This document shows, in pieces, positions 1 through 11,757 of a stretch of 64,000 bases of DNA. The notes under the pieces are model-generated. The model saw nothing but the letters and a program-made list of their open reading frames with translations, ran no database searches and was not told the origin of the DNA. The stretch comes from Stenotrophomonas sp. ZAC14D1_NAIMI4_1 (GTDB taxonomy: Bacteria; Pseudomonadota; Gammaproteobacteria; Xanthomonadales; Xanthomonadaceae): assembly GCF_003086775.1 (NCBI RefSeq), contig NZ_CP026001.1:4058125-4122124 (forward strand). Reading direction: 5' to 3'. The position numbers were made by a program, and so were the translations under genes. How positions within the stretch are numbered: position 1 is the first letter of the stretch; every line of letters starts with the position of its first letter.

Positions 1-1
1 C

Positions 2-640
2 GACGAGGACTTCAAGCTGGGCGGCAAGGAATGGGAGCCGCGCATCGACGGCATGTTCCGCATCAGCAACCGCCAGCGCCTGCTGTTCAACTACTTCAAG
101 TACGACAAGGACCGCCGCGAAACGCTGGGCCAGGACATCAGCTTCGGCGACGTCAACGTGCCGGCCGACAGCTTCGTCAAGGCCGAGCTGAAGTACCAGG
201 TCGCCAGCCTGGTGTACGACTACTCGGTGGTGGATACCGAGACGTTCGACTTCGGCCTGCAGCTGGGTGCGGAGTACGCCAAGGTCAGCACCAAGGGCTA
301 TGCCGACCTGGGCACCGTGTATGAAGGCCAGTTCCTGGACGAGAAGACCGACGGCGTGGCGCCGGTGGTGGGTGCGCGCCTGAGCTTCACCCCGTCGGAG
401 AAGTGGATGATCACCCTGCAGGGCCAGTACCTGAACACCCGCTGGGGCAGCTTCGATGACTACAAGGGCGACCTCAGCCGCGCCAACGCCATCGTCGATT
501 ACCGCTTCACCGACAACTTCGGCGTGTTCGCCGGCTACGACTGGTTCAAGCTCGACGCCGACAAGAAGGGCAGCGACGGCACCATCGGCCTGAAGCAGGA
601 ATTCAAGGGCCCGGTGGCCGGCATCAGCGTCAGCTTCTAA
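2..640 (+). CDS. outer-membrane beta-barrel protein, 5' end missing
   Basis: The reading frame is open from the first base of the window, so the start lies upstream and only the last 212 residues are seen. The protein is a run of short alternating polar/hydrophobic strands with aromatic girdle residues (for example LLFNYFKYDKD, MITLQGQYLNTRWG, FGVFAGYDWFKLDAD) and ends in F (VAGISVSF), the usual C-terminal signature of a barrel handed to the BAM machinery. This supports an outer-membrane barrel of the porin-like/OmpA-beta type, but no substrate can be assigned. A strong terminator follows 25 bases after the stop, so this is the end of its transcription unit. Confidence 0.7.
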   Translation, partial: DEDFKLGGKEWEPRIDGMFRISNRQRLLFNYFKYDKDRRETLGQDISFGDVNVPADSFVKAELKYQVASLVYDYSVVDTETFDFGLQLGAEYAKVSTKGYADLGTVYEGQFLDEKTDGVAPVVGARLSFTPSEKWMITLQGQYLNTRWGSFDDYKGDLSRANAIVDYRFTDNFGVFAGYDWFKLDADKKGSDGTIGLKQEFKGPVAGISVSF

Positions 641-664
641 GCCTCACGCACAGCTCTCTCCATC

Positions 665-696
665 GCGGCGCCCGGGCAACCGGCGCCGCGTTTTTT
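665..696 (+). terminator. Rho-independent terminator of the barrel gene
   Basis: An 8-bp perfect GC stem (GCGGCGCC at 665-672 with GGCGCCGC at 682-689) is followed by G and six T at 691-696. It lies 25 bases after the stop codon of the upstream gene. Confidence 0.85.
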
Positions 697-721
697 CATG
701 CACCCGCCCCGTGCGGGCAAC

Positions 722-748
722 AAAAAACCCGGCTTTCGCCGGGTTTTT
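722..748 (-). terminator. terminator, active for the minus-strand aceF-lpd unit (possibly bidirectional)
   Basis: AAAAAA, then CCCGGC, loop TTTC, GCCGGG and TTTTT. The A run on one side and T run on the other let it work in both directions. It sits 20 bases past the lpd stop and backs up the terminator at 665-696. Confidence 0.85.
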
Positions 749-767
749 CGTGTGCAACGCGCAGGCG

Positions 768-2576
768 TTACTTCTTCTTCGGCATGTACAGATCGGTGAT
801 CGTGCCGTCGTAGATTTCCGACGCCATCGCCACCGATTCGCTCAGCGTCGGGTGGGCATGGATGGTGTGGCCGATGTCTTCGGCTTCGGCACCCATCTCG
901 ATGGCCAGGCCGATCTCGGCCAGCAGGTCACCGGCGTGCACGCCGACGATGGCACCACCGATGATGCGGTGGGTCTCTTCGTCGAAGATCAGCTTGGTGA
1001 AGCCTTCGGTACGGCCGATGCCGATCGCGCGGCCGCTGGCGGCCCACGGGAACTTGGCCACGCCGACCTTCAGGCCCTTGGCCTTGGCTTCGGTCTCGGT
1101 GACGCCGACCCAGGCGATTTCCGGGTTGGTGTAGGCCACCGACGGAATCACGCGGGCGACCCATTCCTTCTTGTGGCCGGCAGCCACTTCGGCAGCCAGC
1201 TTGCCCTCATGCGTGGCCTTGTGGGCCAGCATCGGGTTGCCGACGATGTCGCCGATGGCAAAGATGTGCGGCACGTTGGTGCGCATCTGGCGATCCACCG
1301 GGATGAAGCCGCGGTCGGTGACCTGCACGCCGGCCTTCTCGGCATCGATCTTCTTGCCGTTCGGCGAGCGGCCCACGGCCACCAGCACGCGGTCGAAGGT
1401 GCCCTGCGCCAGGGCCGGCGCCTGGCCTTCCTCGGCGGCTTCGAAGGTGACGGTGATGCCCTTGGCATCGGCGGTGACACCCGAGGCCTTGGTCTTCAGG
1501 TGCACTTCGATGCCCTGCTTCTTCAGGCGGTCGGCCAGCGGCTTGACCAGGTCCTTGTCGGCGCCCGGCATCAGCTGGTCCATGAACTCGACCACGGTGA
1601 CCTTGCTGCCCAGCGCGCCATACACGGTGGCCATTTCCAGGCCGATGATGCCGCCGCCGACGACCAGCAGCGAGCCCGGCACTTCGGCCAGCTCCAGCGC
1701 GTCGGTGGAATCCATCACGCGCTTGTCGTCCCACGGGAAGTTGGGCAGCTTCACCGCCTGCGAACCGGCGGCGATGATGCACTTCTGGAAGCGCAGCAGC
1801 TGGGTGCTGCCGTCAGCCGCGGTGATTTCCAGTTCGTTGGCCGAGATGAACTTGCCGACGCCCTGCACGCTGCGGACCTTGCGCTGCTTGGCCATGCCGG
1901 CCAGGCCCTTGGTCAGCTGGTTGACGACCTTTTCCTTGTACTGGCGCAGCTTGTCCAGGGTGATGGTCGGCTTGCCGAACTCGACGCCGAAATCACCGGC
2001 ATGGGCCACTTCGTCGATGACCGCTGCGGCGTGCAGCAGGGCCTTGGACGGGATGCAGCCCACGTTGAGGCAGACGCCGCCAAGGCTGGCGTAGCGCTCG
2101 ACCAGCACGGTGTCCAGGCCGACGTCGGCGGCGCGGAAGGCGGCGGTGTAGCCGCCCGGGCCCGAGCCCAGCACGACCATTTCGCATTCGATGTCGGCCG
2201 GCTTGCCGCTGGACAGCGCCGGCTTCGGCGCAGCCGGTTCGGCCGGGGCGCGGTGCGACGGGGTCACCGGCGGCTTGCTGGCCGGGGCGGCGGCGGCCGG
2301 GGCCGGTGCAGCGGCCTTGGCCGGGGCTTCGGCGGCGCCTTCAGCGTCCAGCACCACGACCACGGCACCTTCGGACAGGGTGTCGCCCAGCTTGACCTTG
2401 ATTTCCTTGACCACGCCGGCGGCCGAGGACGGCACTTCCAGGGTGGCCTTGTCCGATTCCAGGGTCACCAGACCCTGATCCTTCTTCACCGTATCGCCGA
2501 CGGCGACCAACACTTCGATCACCGGCACATCGCTGTAATCGCCGATGTCGGGAACCTTGACTTCAATCGTGGCCAT
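768..2576 (-). CDS. lpdA: dihydrolipoamide dehydrogenase (E3) with N-terminal lipoyl domain
   Basis: 602 aa. E3 of the pyruvate dehydrogenase complex: reoxidises the dihydrolipoyl arm of E2 with FAD and NAD. Residues 3-78 are a lipoyl domain with the acceptor lysine K43 in ESDKATLEV, followed by an Ala/Pro-rich swinging linker to about residue 127. The flavoprotein core follows: FAD loop GSGPGG near 137, redox cysteines C169 and C174 in GGVCLNVGC, an NAD loop GGGIIGLE, and the C-terminal catalytic HAHPTLSE. The start at 2576 has GAGGA seven bases upstream; a longer frame is open but has no ribosome site. It follows aceF by 107 bases on the same strand. An E3 carrying its own lipoyl domain is known from Neisseria and xanthomonads. 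Confidence 0.96.
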   Translation of the reverse strand: MATIEVKVPDIGDYSDVPVIEVLVAVGDTVKKDQGLVTLESDKATLEVPSSAAGVVKEIKVKLGDTLSEGAVVVVLDAEGAAEAPAKAAAPAPAAAAPASKPPVTPSHRAPAEPAAPKPALSSGKPADIECEMVVLGSGPGGYTAAFRAADVGLDTVLVERYASLGGVCLNVGCIPSKALLHAAAVIDEVAHAGDFGVEFGKPTITLDKLRQYKEKVVNQLTKGLAGMAKQRKVRSVQGVGKFISANELEITAADGSTQLLRFQKCIIAAGSQAVKLPNFPWDDKRVMDSTDALELAEVPGSLLVVGGGIIGLEMATVYGALGSKVTVVEFMDQLMPGADKDLVKPLADRLKKQGIEVHLKTKASGVTADAKGITVTFEAAEEGQAPALAQGTFDRVLVAVGRSPNGKKIDAEKAGVQVTDRGFIPVDRQMRTNVPHIFAIGDIVGNPMLAHKATHEGKLAAEVAAGHKKEWVARVIPSVAYTNPEIAWVGVTETEAKAKGLKVGVAKFPWAASGRAIGIGRTEGFTKLIFDEETHRIIGGAIVGVHAGDLLAEIGLAIEMGAEAEDIGHTIHAHPTLSESVAMASEIYDGTITDLYMPKKK

Positions 2577-2683
2577 GGTGGTTTTCCTCGTGCCCGGCCA
2601 GCGGTGCCGGCGGGCTGTCACTGCATCTGTTCACGCGGCCGCGCCAGGGGGCAGCGGCCGCACGGTGGGGGCGAAGCGGTGCC

Positions 2684-4396
2684 TTACAGCAGCACGCGGC
2701 GCATGTCGGCCAGTACCTGCGACAGGTACGTGGTGAAGCGTGCGGCCAGGGCGCCATCGATGACGCGGTGGTCGTAGCTCAGCGACAGCGGCAGCATCAG
2801 CTTCGGCGCGAACTCCTTGCCGTTCCAGACCGGCTGGATGGCCGACTTGGAGACGCCGAGGATGGCCACTTCCGGTGCATTGACGATCGGGGTGAACGCG
2901 GTGCCGCCGATGCCGCCCAGCGAGCTGATCGAGAAGCAGCCGCCGCTCATGTCGGCCGGGCCCAGCTTGCCGTCACGTGCCTTCTTGGCCAGTTCGGTGG
3001 TTTCCTGCGCGATCTGCACCACGCCCTTCTTGTCCACGTCGCGGATGACCGGCACGACCAGGCCGTTCGGCGTATCGGCGGCGAAGCCGATGTGGAAGTA
3101 CTTCTTCAGGGTCAGGTTTTCACCGCTGGCATCGAGCGAGGCGTTGAATTCCGGGAACTTCTTCAGCGCCGCGGCGCTGGCCTTGATCAGGAAGGCGAGC
3201 ATGGTCAGCTTGATGCCGGCCTTCTCGTTTTCCTTGTTCAGCGCCACGCGCAGGCCTTCCAGGTCGGTGATGTCGGCCTGTTCGAACTGGGTGACGTGCG
3301 GGATCATGGCCCAGTTGCGGGCGAGGTTGGCACCGGAAATCTTCTTGATGCGCGACAGCGGCTGCACTTCGGTCTCGCCGAACTTGCTGAAGTCGACCTT
3401 CGGCCACGGCAGCAGGTTCAGGCCACCACCGGCGGCGACGGCAGCACCGGCAGCAGCCGGCACGCCACCGCTCAGCGCGGCCTTGACGAACTTCTGCACG
3501 TCACCCTTGGTGATGCGGCCGCCCTTCTCGGTGCCGCTGATCTGCAGCAGGTCCACGCCCAGTTCGCGGGCGAACACGCGCACGGCCGGGGTGGCATACG
3601 GCACCTTGGCCGGCAGCACGCCATCGGCGTTGAACTGCACCGGCGGGCTGGCCGGGGTGCCGGCCGAGGCGATCTCGCGGGCGGCCAGCTTGTCCGGCTG
3701 GGCCGGAACGGCGACCGGCTCGACCTTGGTGGCGGTTTCGGCGGCGGCCGGGGCAGCGGCAGCGGCGGCCTTGCTCGGGGCCGGCGCGGCAGCGCCTTCG
3801 GCCTCGATGATGGCAACCACGGCACCCTGCGACAGGTTGTCGCCGACCTTGACCTTCAGTTCCTTGACCACGCCAGCGACCGAGGACGGCACTTCCATGG
3901 TGGCCTTGTCGCTTTCCAGCGTGACCAGGCCCTGGTCCTTCTTGACCGTATCGCCGACGGCGACCAGCACTTCGATGACCGGGATATCGGTGTAATCGCC
4001 GATGTCCGGCACCAGCGCTTCAACGGCACCGCCGCTGGCAGCCGGGGCGGCCGGCGCTGCAGCGGCCGGGGCCGGGGCGCTCTGGGTGGCGGCAGCCGGG
4101 GCAGCGGCCTTGGCCGGGGCCGGGGCGGCAGCGGCGGGCTTGGCAGCCTCGCCTTCAGCCACTTCGATCAGGGCCACGACCTTGCCCTCGGAGAGGTTGT
4201 CGCCGACCTTGACCTTGATTTCCTTGACCACACCGGCGACCGAGGACGGCACTTCCATCGTGGCCTTGTCGCTTTCCAGCGTCACCAGGCCCTGGTCCTT
4301 CTTGACCGTGTCGCCGACGGCGACAAGCACCTCGATTACCGGGATATCGCTGTAGTCACCGATATCGGGGACAAGTGCTTCCTTGATTTCGGCCAT
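2684..4396 (-). CDS. aceF: pyruvate dehydrogenase E2, dihydrolipoyllysine acetyltransferase, two lipoyl domains
   Basis: 570 aa. Transfers acetyl groups from lipoyl arms to CoA. Two lipoyl domains (about residues 3-77 and 119-195) both contain ESDKATMEV; they are separated by Ala/Pro linkers. A peripheral subunit-binding domain (PAVRVFARELGVDL to GDVQKF, about 265-305) docks E1/E3, and the catalytic acetyltransferase domain fills the rest, with H543 and D547 in DHRVIDG. The start at 4396 follows GGAG at good spacing. It is first of an aceF-lpd unit; aceE is not upstream, where a DNA glycosylase gene lies instead, so E1 must be encoded elsewhere. Confidence 0.96.
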   Translation of the reverse strand: MAEIKEALVPDIGDYSDIPVIEVLVAVGDTVKKDQGLVTLESDKATMEVPSSVAGVVKEIKVKVGDNLSEGKVVALIEVAEGEAAKPAAAAPAPAKAAAPAAATQSAPAPAAAAPAAPAASGGAVEALVPDIGDYTDIPVIEVLVAVGDTVKKDQGLVTLESDKATMEVPSSVAGVVKELKVKVGDNLSQGAVVAIIEAEGAAAPAPSKAAAAAAPAAAETATKVEPVAVPAQPDKLAAREIASAGTPASPPVQFNADGVLPAKVPYATPAVRVFARELGVDLLQISGTEKGGRITKGDVQKFVKAALSGGVPAAAGAAVAAGGGLNLLPWPKVDFSKFGETEVQPLSRIKKISGANLARNWAMIPHVTQFEQADITDLEGLRVALNKENEKAGIKLTMLAFLIKASAAALKKFPEFNASLDASGENLTLKKYFHIGFAADTPNGLVVPVIRDVDKKGVVQIAQETTELAKKARDGKLGPADMSGGCFSISSLGGIGGTAFTPIVNAPEVAILGVSKSAIQPVWNGKEFAPKLMLPLSLSYDHRVIDGALAARFTTYLSQVLADMRRVLL

Positions 4397-4563
4397 GGGG
4401 ATAACTCCGGCAATCTGGTGTAGGGAAACGTCTATTGTGCGGCCAGAGGGGGCCAGCGCCAACCGTTACAGGTGTTTTCAGTACGCACGCCGCCGGGACA
4501 CGCTGTTGCCAAAGGCCTGCGGGCACTTCCAGTCGGTAGCGTATTGTCCCGACGATGTCCGCT

Positions 4564-5079
4564 TCATGTCGCCAGCGCGTCAGCCAGCGGCTGCCAGGCC
4601 TGGCGCAGGCGCGGCAGGGACCACGCGGCATTGGCCGGGCTGGTGGACGGCAGCGCGAGCAGGGCCGGCGCTGCCGCCAGATCCGGCACAACCCAGCGCT
4701 GCAGCGCCTGCCAGGCCGCGCCGCCATTGCAGGCGACCAGGCGCAGACGCGGCAGGCCGGCTATCAACGCGGGCAGCGCATTGGGCACTTCCGATCCGCG
4801 CACGATGTCCGCATCCAGGCTGCCGCGCCGCTGGCACTGGCCGATCACATCCCACAGGCCGACACCGGCGTCGGCCAGCGCGCGCAGCCGCGCCTCGTAG
4901 GCAAGCGCCGGATCGAACCCGCACAGATCACCCAGCAACGGCCAGAAGCGGTTGCGCGGATGCGCGTAGTACTGCTGTTCCTGCAGCGACGCGACACCGG
5001 GCATCGAGCCGAGCACGAGCACGCGGCAATCGGCCTCCACACGCGCAGGCAGGCCGATGCACAACGCTTCGCTGCTCAC
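4564..5079 (-). CDS. hypoxanthine (deoxyinosine)-DNA glycosylase, uracil-DNA glycosylase superfamily
   Basis: 171 aa. Resembles the family 6 (HDG-type) enzymes of the uracil-DNA glycosylase superfamily, which remove hypoxanthine from DNA. Supporting motifs are VLGSMPG near residue 22 (water-activating/phosphate loop), YYAHPRNRFWPLLG (base pocket) and the C-terminal LPSTSPAN intercalation loop. Length fits the family. It reads toward aceF but a 167-base gap makes cotranscription uncertain. A Mug-like thymine/uracil mismatch enzyme is the main alternative, less likely given the PRNRFW motif. Confidence 0.8.
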   Translation of the reverse strand: MSSEALCIGLPARVEADCRVLVLGSMPGVASLQEQQYYAHPRNRFWPLLGDLCGFDPALAYEARLRALADAGVGLWDVIGQCQRRGSLDADIVRGSEVPNALPALIAGLPRLRLVACNGGAAWQALQRWVVPDLAAAPALLALPSTSPANAAWSLPRLRQAWQPLADALAT

Positions 5080-5265
5080 GTTTCCTCCAACTGCATGAAT
5101 GATCGCATCTGCCTAAAACCCCTATAAAACAGCGGTTTCGCGCTGCCCGCTGAACAGTTGGAACCAAATTTTAACGCGCGTCGGATTCGATTCATGTTGG
5201 GGCGACTACGGTGACATCGCCCCGCAACCGGGGGCCCAAAAAAAGAAACGACAGGAGATTCCCCC

Positions 5266-5895
5266 ATGCGTTCCATCCGTATCCTGAGCCTCGCCCTTCT
5301 GACCTCCGCTGCCTTCGCACCTGCTGCATTCGCGCAGGACAGCAGCGCCACCGACACCGCCTCGGGCAAGCATTTTGCCGTGGTTGGCGGCGTGTCGCTG
5401 CTGCAGCCGAAGAATGACCCGATCGACGGCATCAAGAAGGTCGACGGCGGCCCGGCGCCGACCGTCAGCTTCAGCTACTACGTCAACGACAACTGGGCCG
5501 TTGAGCTGTGGGGCGCTGCCGACAAGTTCGACCACCGCGTCAAGGGTCCGGGCAATGCCCGCCTGGGCAGCGTCGAACAGCAGCCGGTCGCGCTGAGCGG
5601 CCAGTACCACTTCGGCCAGGCTGACAACGTTTTCCGTCCGTTCGTGGGCGTGGGTTACTTCCAGTCGGCCTTCAGCAATGAAAACTTCGCCGGTGGCGAT
5701 GACATCCGCCTGAAGGATGCCAAGGGTGCCATCGGCACGGTGGGCGTGGACATGAACATCAACTCCACCTGGTTCGCCCGCGCCGATGCCCGCTACATGC
5801 ACTCGCGCCCGGACCTGAAGGTTGCCGGCCAGAAGGTTGGCGAAGCCAAGCTTGACCCGTGGACCGTGGGCTTCGGCATCGGCGCACGCTTCTAA
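5266..5895 (+). CDS. ompW: OmpW-family outer-membrane porin
   Basis: 209 aa. A 23-residue signal peptide (MRSIRILSLALLTSAAFAPAAFA, cut after AFA) precedes an eight-stranded barrel of the OmpW family: VSFSYYVNDNWAVELWGA, YHFGQADNVFRPFVGVGYF and the C-terminal WTVGFGIGARF ending in aromatic F. OmpW proteins form narrow hydrophobic channels for small nonpolar compounds. AGGAG lies nine bases before the ATG. It stands alone, with 186 bases upstream and its own terminator downstream. Confidence 0.88.
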   Translation: MRSIRILSLALLTSAAFAPAAFAQDSSATDTASGKHFAVVGGVSLLQPKNDPIDGIKKVDGGPAPTVSFSYYVNDNWAVELWGAADKFDHRVKGPGNARLGSVEQQPVALSGQYHFGQADNVFRPFVGVGYFQSAFSNENFAGGDDIRLKDAKGAIGTVGVDMNINSTWFARADARYMHSRPDLKVAGQKVGEAKLDPWTVGFGIGARF

Positions 5896-5920
5896 GCGGT
5901 TGCCTGCCCCACTGTGTTGA

Positions 5921-5951
5921 AACGACGGGCCCTGCGGGGCCCGTTGTTGTT
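5921..5951 (+). terminator. terminator after ompW
   Basis: Stem CGGGCCC (5926-5932), loop TGC plus one base, GGGCCCG (5937-5943), extended by flanking A/T pairs and followed by TTGTTGTTT. It begins 26 bases after the stop. Confidence 0.8.
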
Positions 5952-5972
5952 TCCGCCACCGCGGATTCGGCT

Positions 5973-6033
5973 GGTAGAGTCGACTGCTAGTCGACTGCCG
6001 TTGAGGAGCAGTCGACTAGCAGTCGACTCTACC
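5973..6033. repeat. GTAG-type (SMAG-like) palindromic repeat, dimer
   Basis: Two perfectly complementary 25-base arms (5973-5997 and 6009-6033) separated by 11 bases. Each arm is itself a GTCGAC-based palindrome and the outer ends read GGTAG inward from both sides. This fits the Stenotrophomonas GTAG repeats. It lies between the ompW terminator and glpD, about 30 bases before the glpD ATG. Confidence 0.85.
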
Positions 6034-6063
6034 GGTCGATTTCACCGAGGGATGGGGGGCACC

Positions 6064-9113
<3,050 letters not shown>

Positions 9114-9114
9114 A

Positions 9115-9168
9115 GGTAGTGCCGGCCGCTGGCCGGCAACCCCATGCCGGCCAGCGGCCGGCACTACC
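9115..9168. repeat. GTAG-type palindromic repeat, dimer
   Basis: Two 24-base arms (9115-9138 and 9145-9168) that are perfect reverse complements, built on GCCGGCC...GGCCGGC, with GGTAG at each outer end. It fills the gap between the convergent glpK and metQ stops and probably also forms a transcript-end hairpin. Confidence 0.9.
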
Positions 9169-9174
9169 GCAGGG

Positions 9175-9969
9175 TCAGAACGCCGGCAGCACCGCGCCCT
9201 TGTACTTGGTTTCGATGAAGGCCTTCACCTGCGGGCTGGTCAGTGCCTTGGCCAGCTTCTGCACGCGGGCGTCGTCCTTGTTGTCCGGGCGCGCGACCAG
9301 GAAGTTCACGTACGGCGAGTCCTTGCTCTCGATCGCCAGCGCGTCCTGGGTCGGGTTCAGGCCCGCATCCAGCGCGTAGTTGGTGTTGATCAGGGCCAGG
9401 TCGACCTGGTCCAGCACGCGCGGCAGCATCGCCGAATCCAGCTCGCGGAACTTCAGCTTCTTCGGGTTGGCGATGATGTCGCGCTGGGTCGACAGGGCGT
9501 TGCTCGGGTCCTTCAGCTCGATCACGCCGGCCTTGTGCAGCAGGATCAGCGCGCGGCTGTTGTTGCTCGGGTCGTTGGGAATGACCACGTCGGCGCCTTC
9601 GCGCAGGTCGGCCAGCGACTTCACCTTGCGCGAGTACGCACCGAAGGGTTCGATGTGCACGCCGATCACCTTGGTCAGGTCGGTCTTGCGGTCGCGGTTG
9701 TAGGCATCCAGGTACGGCTCGGTCTGGAAGTAGTTGGCGTCCACCTGCTTCTGCACGAGCTGGTCGTTGGGCTGCACGTAGTCGTTGAACACGCGCACGT
9801 CCAGGTCCACGCCTTCCTCCTTGAGGATCGGCTTGACCACCTCCAGGATCTCCGCGTGCGGCACGGCGGTGGCGGCCACCACCAGCTTCTGCGAAGGCTC
9901 GCCGGACTTGCCGCAGGCGGTCAGGGCCAGCGCAGCGGCGAACAGGGGCAGCAACAGGGTCTTCTTCAT
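9175..9969 (-). CDS. metQ: methionine ABC transporter substrate-binding lipoprotein, MetQ/NlpA family
   Basis: 264 aa. N-terminal lipoprotein signal with lipobox LTAC (Cys19), then a NlpA-type binding fold: LVVAATAVPHAEILEVVKPIL, VFNDYVQPNDQLVQKQVDANYFQTEPYL and ALINTNYALDAGLNP are typical. It would bind methionine at the outer face of the inner membrane for a MetNI transporter. No metN or metI is adjacent; instead it lies 28 bases downstream of a WYL-domain regulator on the same strand, suggesting cotranscription with it. Specificity for methionine is by family only; other NlpA proteins bind related small molecules. Confidence 0.88.
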   Translation of the reverse strand: MKKTLLLPLFAAALALTACGKSGEPSQKLVVAATAVPHAEILEVVKPILKEEGVDLDVRVFNDYVQPNDQLVQKQVDANYFQTEPYLDAYNRDRKTDLTKVIGVHIEPFGAYSRKVKSLADLREGADVVIPNDPSNNSRALILLHKAGVIELKDPSNALSTQRDIIANPKKLKFRELDSAMLPRVLDQVDLALINTNYALDAGLNPTQDALAIESKDSPYVNFLVARPDNKDDARVQKLAKALTSPQVKAFIETKYKGAVLPAF

Positions 9970-9997
9970 GGGGGCAACGGGTCTCTCGGGGGGAGGA

Positions 9998-10969
9998 TCA
10001 GGAGTTTTCGTAGTTGGACAGGGCCAGGTCCAGCAGCGCCTTGGCCTGCTCGCGCAGCATCACCGGCTCGACGATCTCGGCATCGGAACCGTAATGCAGC
10101 ACGTCCATCAGCAGCTCGCGCGAGACGCTGTAGGGCACCTTCAGCTCGTAGCGGCCATCGGGCAGGAAACGGCCCTGCTGCTTGGAATGCCAGTGTTCGT
10201 CGGCCACCCAGCGCGCGGCCTTGGCGCTGAACAGGATGGTTGCCCAGCCCTTGGGCTGGCCGGAGAAGATGCCGTAGCTGGCGCCCAGCTGTTCGTCCAG
10301 CTCGGATTCGGCCACGTCGCGGGCACCGCTGTCGACCACCCGCGCCTTGTGCACGCGATCCACGGCAAAGCTGCGCAGGGCTTCGCGGTCGTGGTCCCAG
10401 GCATCCAGGTACCAGTTGTCGCGGTAGTGGGTCAGACGCTGCGGCGAGACGGTGCGCCGGGTCGACTCGTCGGTGGAGCGGGCGCGGTACTCGAACGCCA
10501 ACTGCTTGCGCTCCAGCACGGCCGAGGCAACGGTGCGGAAGCTGCCTTCATCGAACTTGCGGCCGCGGTGCGGGATCACCCGCACCCGGTCCACCGGCCA
10601 GTTGGAGACACCGGCCTGGGCCGCCAGCAGGCTTTCGATGCGCTGCTGCAGCGGGGCCAGCACCGACGACAGCACGCCGCCGCCGGTGCGCGCCAGCAGG
10701 TGCTGCGAGGCCAGCAGGGCGTGCAGCTCCTCCGAGCTGAGCCACAGCCCGGGCAGCTCGAAGCGATCGCTCTCGTCAGCCATGTAGCGGAAGCCGGCCT
10801 CGCCGTCGCCCTCGATCGGGGCCATCAGCGCGTCGCGCAGGAAGGCCAGATCACGGTAGACGGTGGCACGGGAACAACCGAGCTTGTCCTGCAGGGTCGC
10901 CACCGTCACCGGATAGCGCGCGGACTTGAGCAGACGATGCAGGGCGGTGATGCGTTCGTATCGGTCCAT
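9998..10969 (-). CDS. WYL-domain transcriptional regulator with N-terminal HTH
   Basis: 323 aa. Residues 1-55 form a winged helix-turn-helix of the HTH_11 type (RITALHRLLKSARYPVTVATLQDKLGCSRATVYRDLAFL). The middle carries a WYL domain (about 145-215; RRTVSPQRLTHYRDNWYLDAWDH), a Sm-like fold that senses nucleic acids or nucleotides, and a WCX C-terminal extension follows. The start at 10969 is preceded by AGGGG. It is divergent from the lipoprotein gene at 11051 (81 bases) and precedes metQ by 28 bases, so metQ is a plausible target, by inference only. Confidence 0.85.
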   Translation of the reverse strand: MDRYERITALHRLLKSARYPVTVATLQDKLGCSRATVYRDLAFLRDALMAPIEGDGEAGFRYMADESDRFELPGLWLSSEELHALLASQHLLARTGGGVLSSVLAPLQQRIESLLAAQAGVSNWPVDRVRVIPHRGRKFDEGSFRTVASAVLERKQLAFEYRARSTDESTRRTVSPQRLTHYRDNWYLDAWDHDREALRSFAVDRVHKARVVDSGARDVAESELDEQLGASYGIFSGQPKGWATILFSAKAARWVADEHWHSKQQGRFLPDGRYELKVPYSVSRELLMDVLHYGSDAEIVEPVMLREQAKALLDLALSNYENS

Positions 10970-11050
10970 GCCCCTGATTATGTCCGAGTCGCGGGCGTTG
11001 TGTGGGGGCTTTGGGCTATCGTGGGCGCCCCCCGCCCCATGGAGCGCCCG

Positions 11051-11650
11051 ATGCGCCGCCTGCCTGCCCTGCCCCTGCTGGCCTGCCTGCTGCTGGCCGC
11101 CTGTGATCGCGCCCCCGCTCCGGCGGCCGCCGACGCCCCGGTACCGGCCGCCGAGCCGGCGCACGCGGTGCTGGCCGCCAGCGAGCGCCTGGCCGGCCTG
11201 CGCAGCTTCCACGCCGAACTGGACCTGCAGGGCGCGGCGCAGCCGGTGCGCAGCGCCATGGACTTCGTCGCGCCCGACCGCTTCCGGGTGCAGACCCCGG
11301 CCGGCCAGCAGACGATCATCGGTGACACCATGTTCCTGCAGGCCGGCAGCGCCATCCAGCAGGTACCGACCCCGCCAGGCCTGATGGAGCAGTGGCGCAG
11401 CCCGCTGCCCAAGGATGCGCCCGCGGCCGAGCTGCGGGCCGAGGATCTGGGCCGGCAGTCGCTGGACGGGGTGGATACCCGCCACTACCGCCTGCTGGGC
11501 GAGGCCGGCGAGCGGCTGGAATACTGGGTGGACGACCAGGGGCTGCCGCGGCAGATCGTGCGCAGCGGCAGCAACCAGGGCCGCCCCTACCAGCTGCGCC
11601 TGCGCTACTCGCGCTTCAACGACCCGGCCCTGCGCATCGAGCGCCCCTGA
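11051..11650 (+). CDS. lipoprotein with LolA-like fold features
   Basis: 199 aa. Lipoprotein signal MRRLPALPLLACLLLAAC with lipobox LLAAC at Cys18, then an Ala/Pro-rich linker. The remainder (SFHAELDLQG, MDFVAPDRFRVQTPAGQQTIIGDTMFLQ, DTRHYRLLGEAGERLEYWVDDQGLPRQI) has the antiparallel strand pattern of LolA/LppX-type lipid-binding lipoproteins. Exact role unknown. An ATG at 11039 is in frame, but GGAG at 11041-11044 favours 11051. Its stop is 107 bases before the next gene on the same strand. Confidence 0.7.
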   Translation: MRRLPALPLLACLLLAACDRAPAPAAADAPVPAAEPAHAVLAASERLAGLRSFHAELDLQGAAQPVRSAMDFVAPDRFRVQTPAGQQTIIGDTMFLQAGSAIQQVPTPPGLMEQWRSPLPKDAPAAELRAEDLGRQSLDGVDTRHYRLLGEAGERLEYWVDDQGLPRQIVRSGSNQGRPYQLRLRYSRFNDPALRIERP

Positions 11651-11757
11651 ATGGGCGATGGCGATAACGCCTGCTGAAGCGCTGCTTCCGACCGGTTCTG
11701 GCGGCCATGGCGCATCCAGTATCATCACGGGTTGTTAACCGCTTCGGAGAAGCCTTG

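Noticed and set aside
711-2777. Open frame of 688 codons opposite lpd
   Set aside because: Antisense shadow, His/Gly/Asp-rich, starts in the terminator; lpd is unambiguous.
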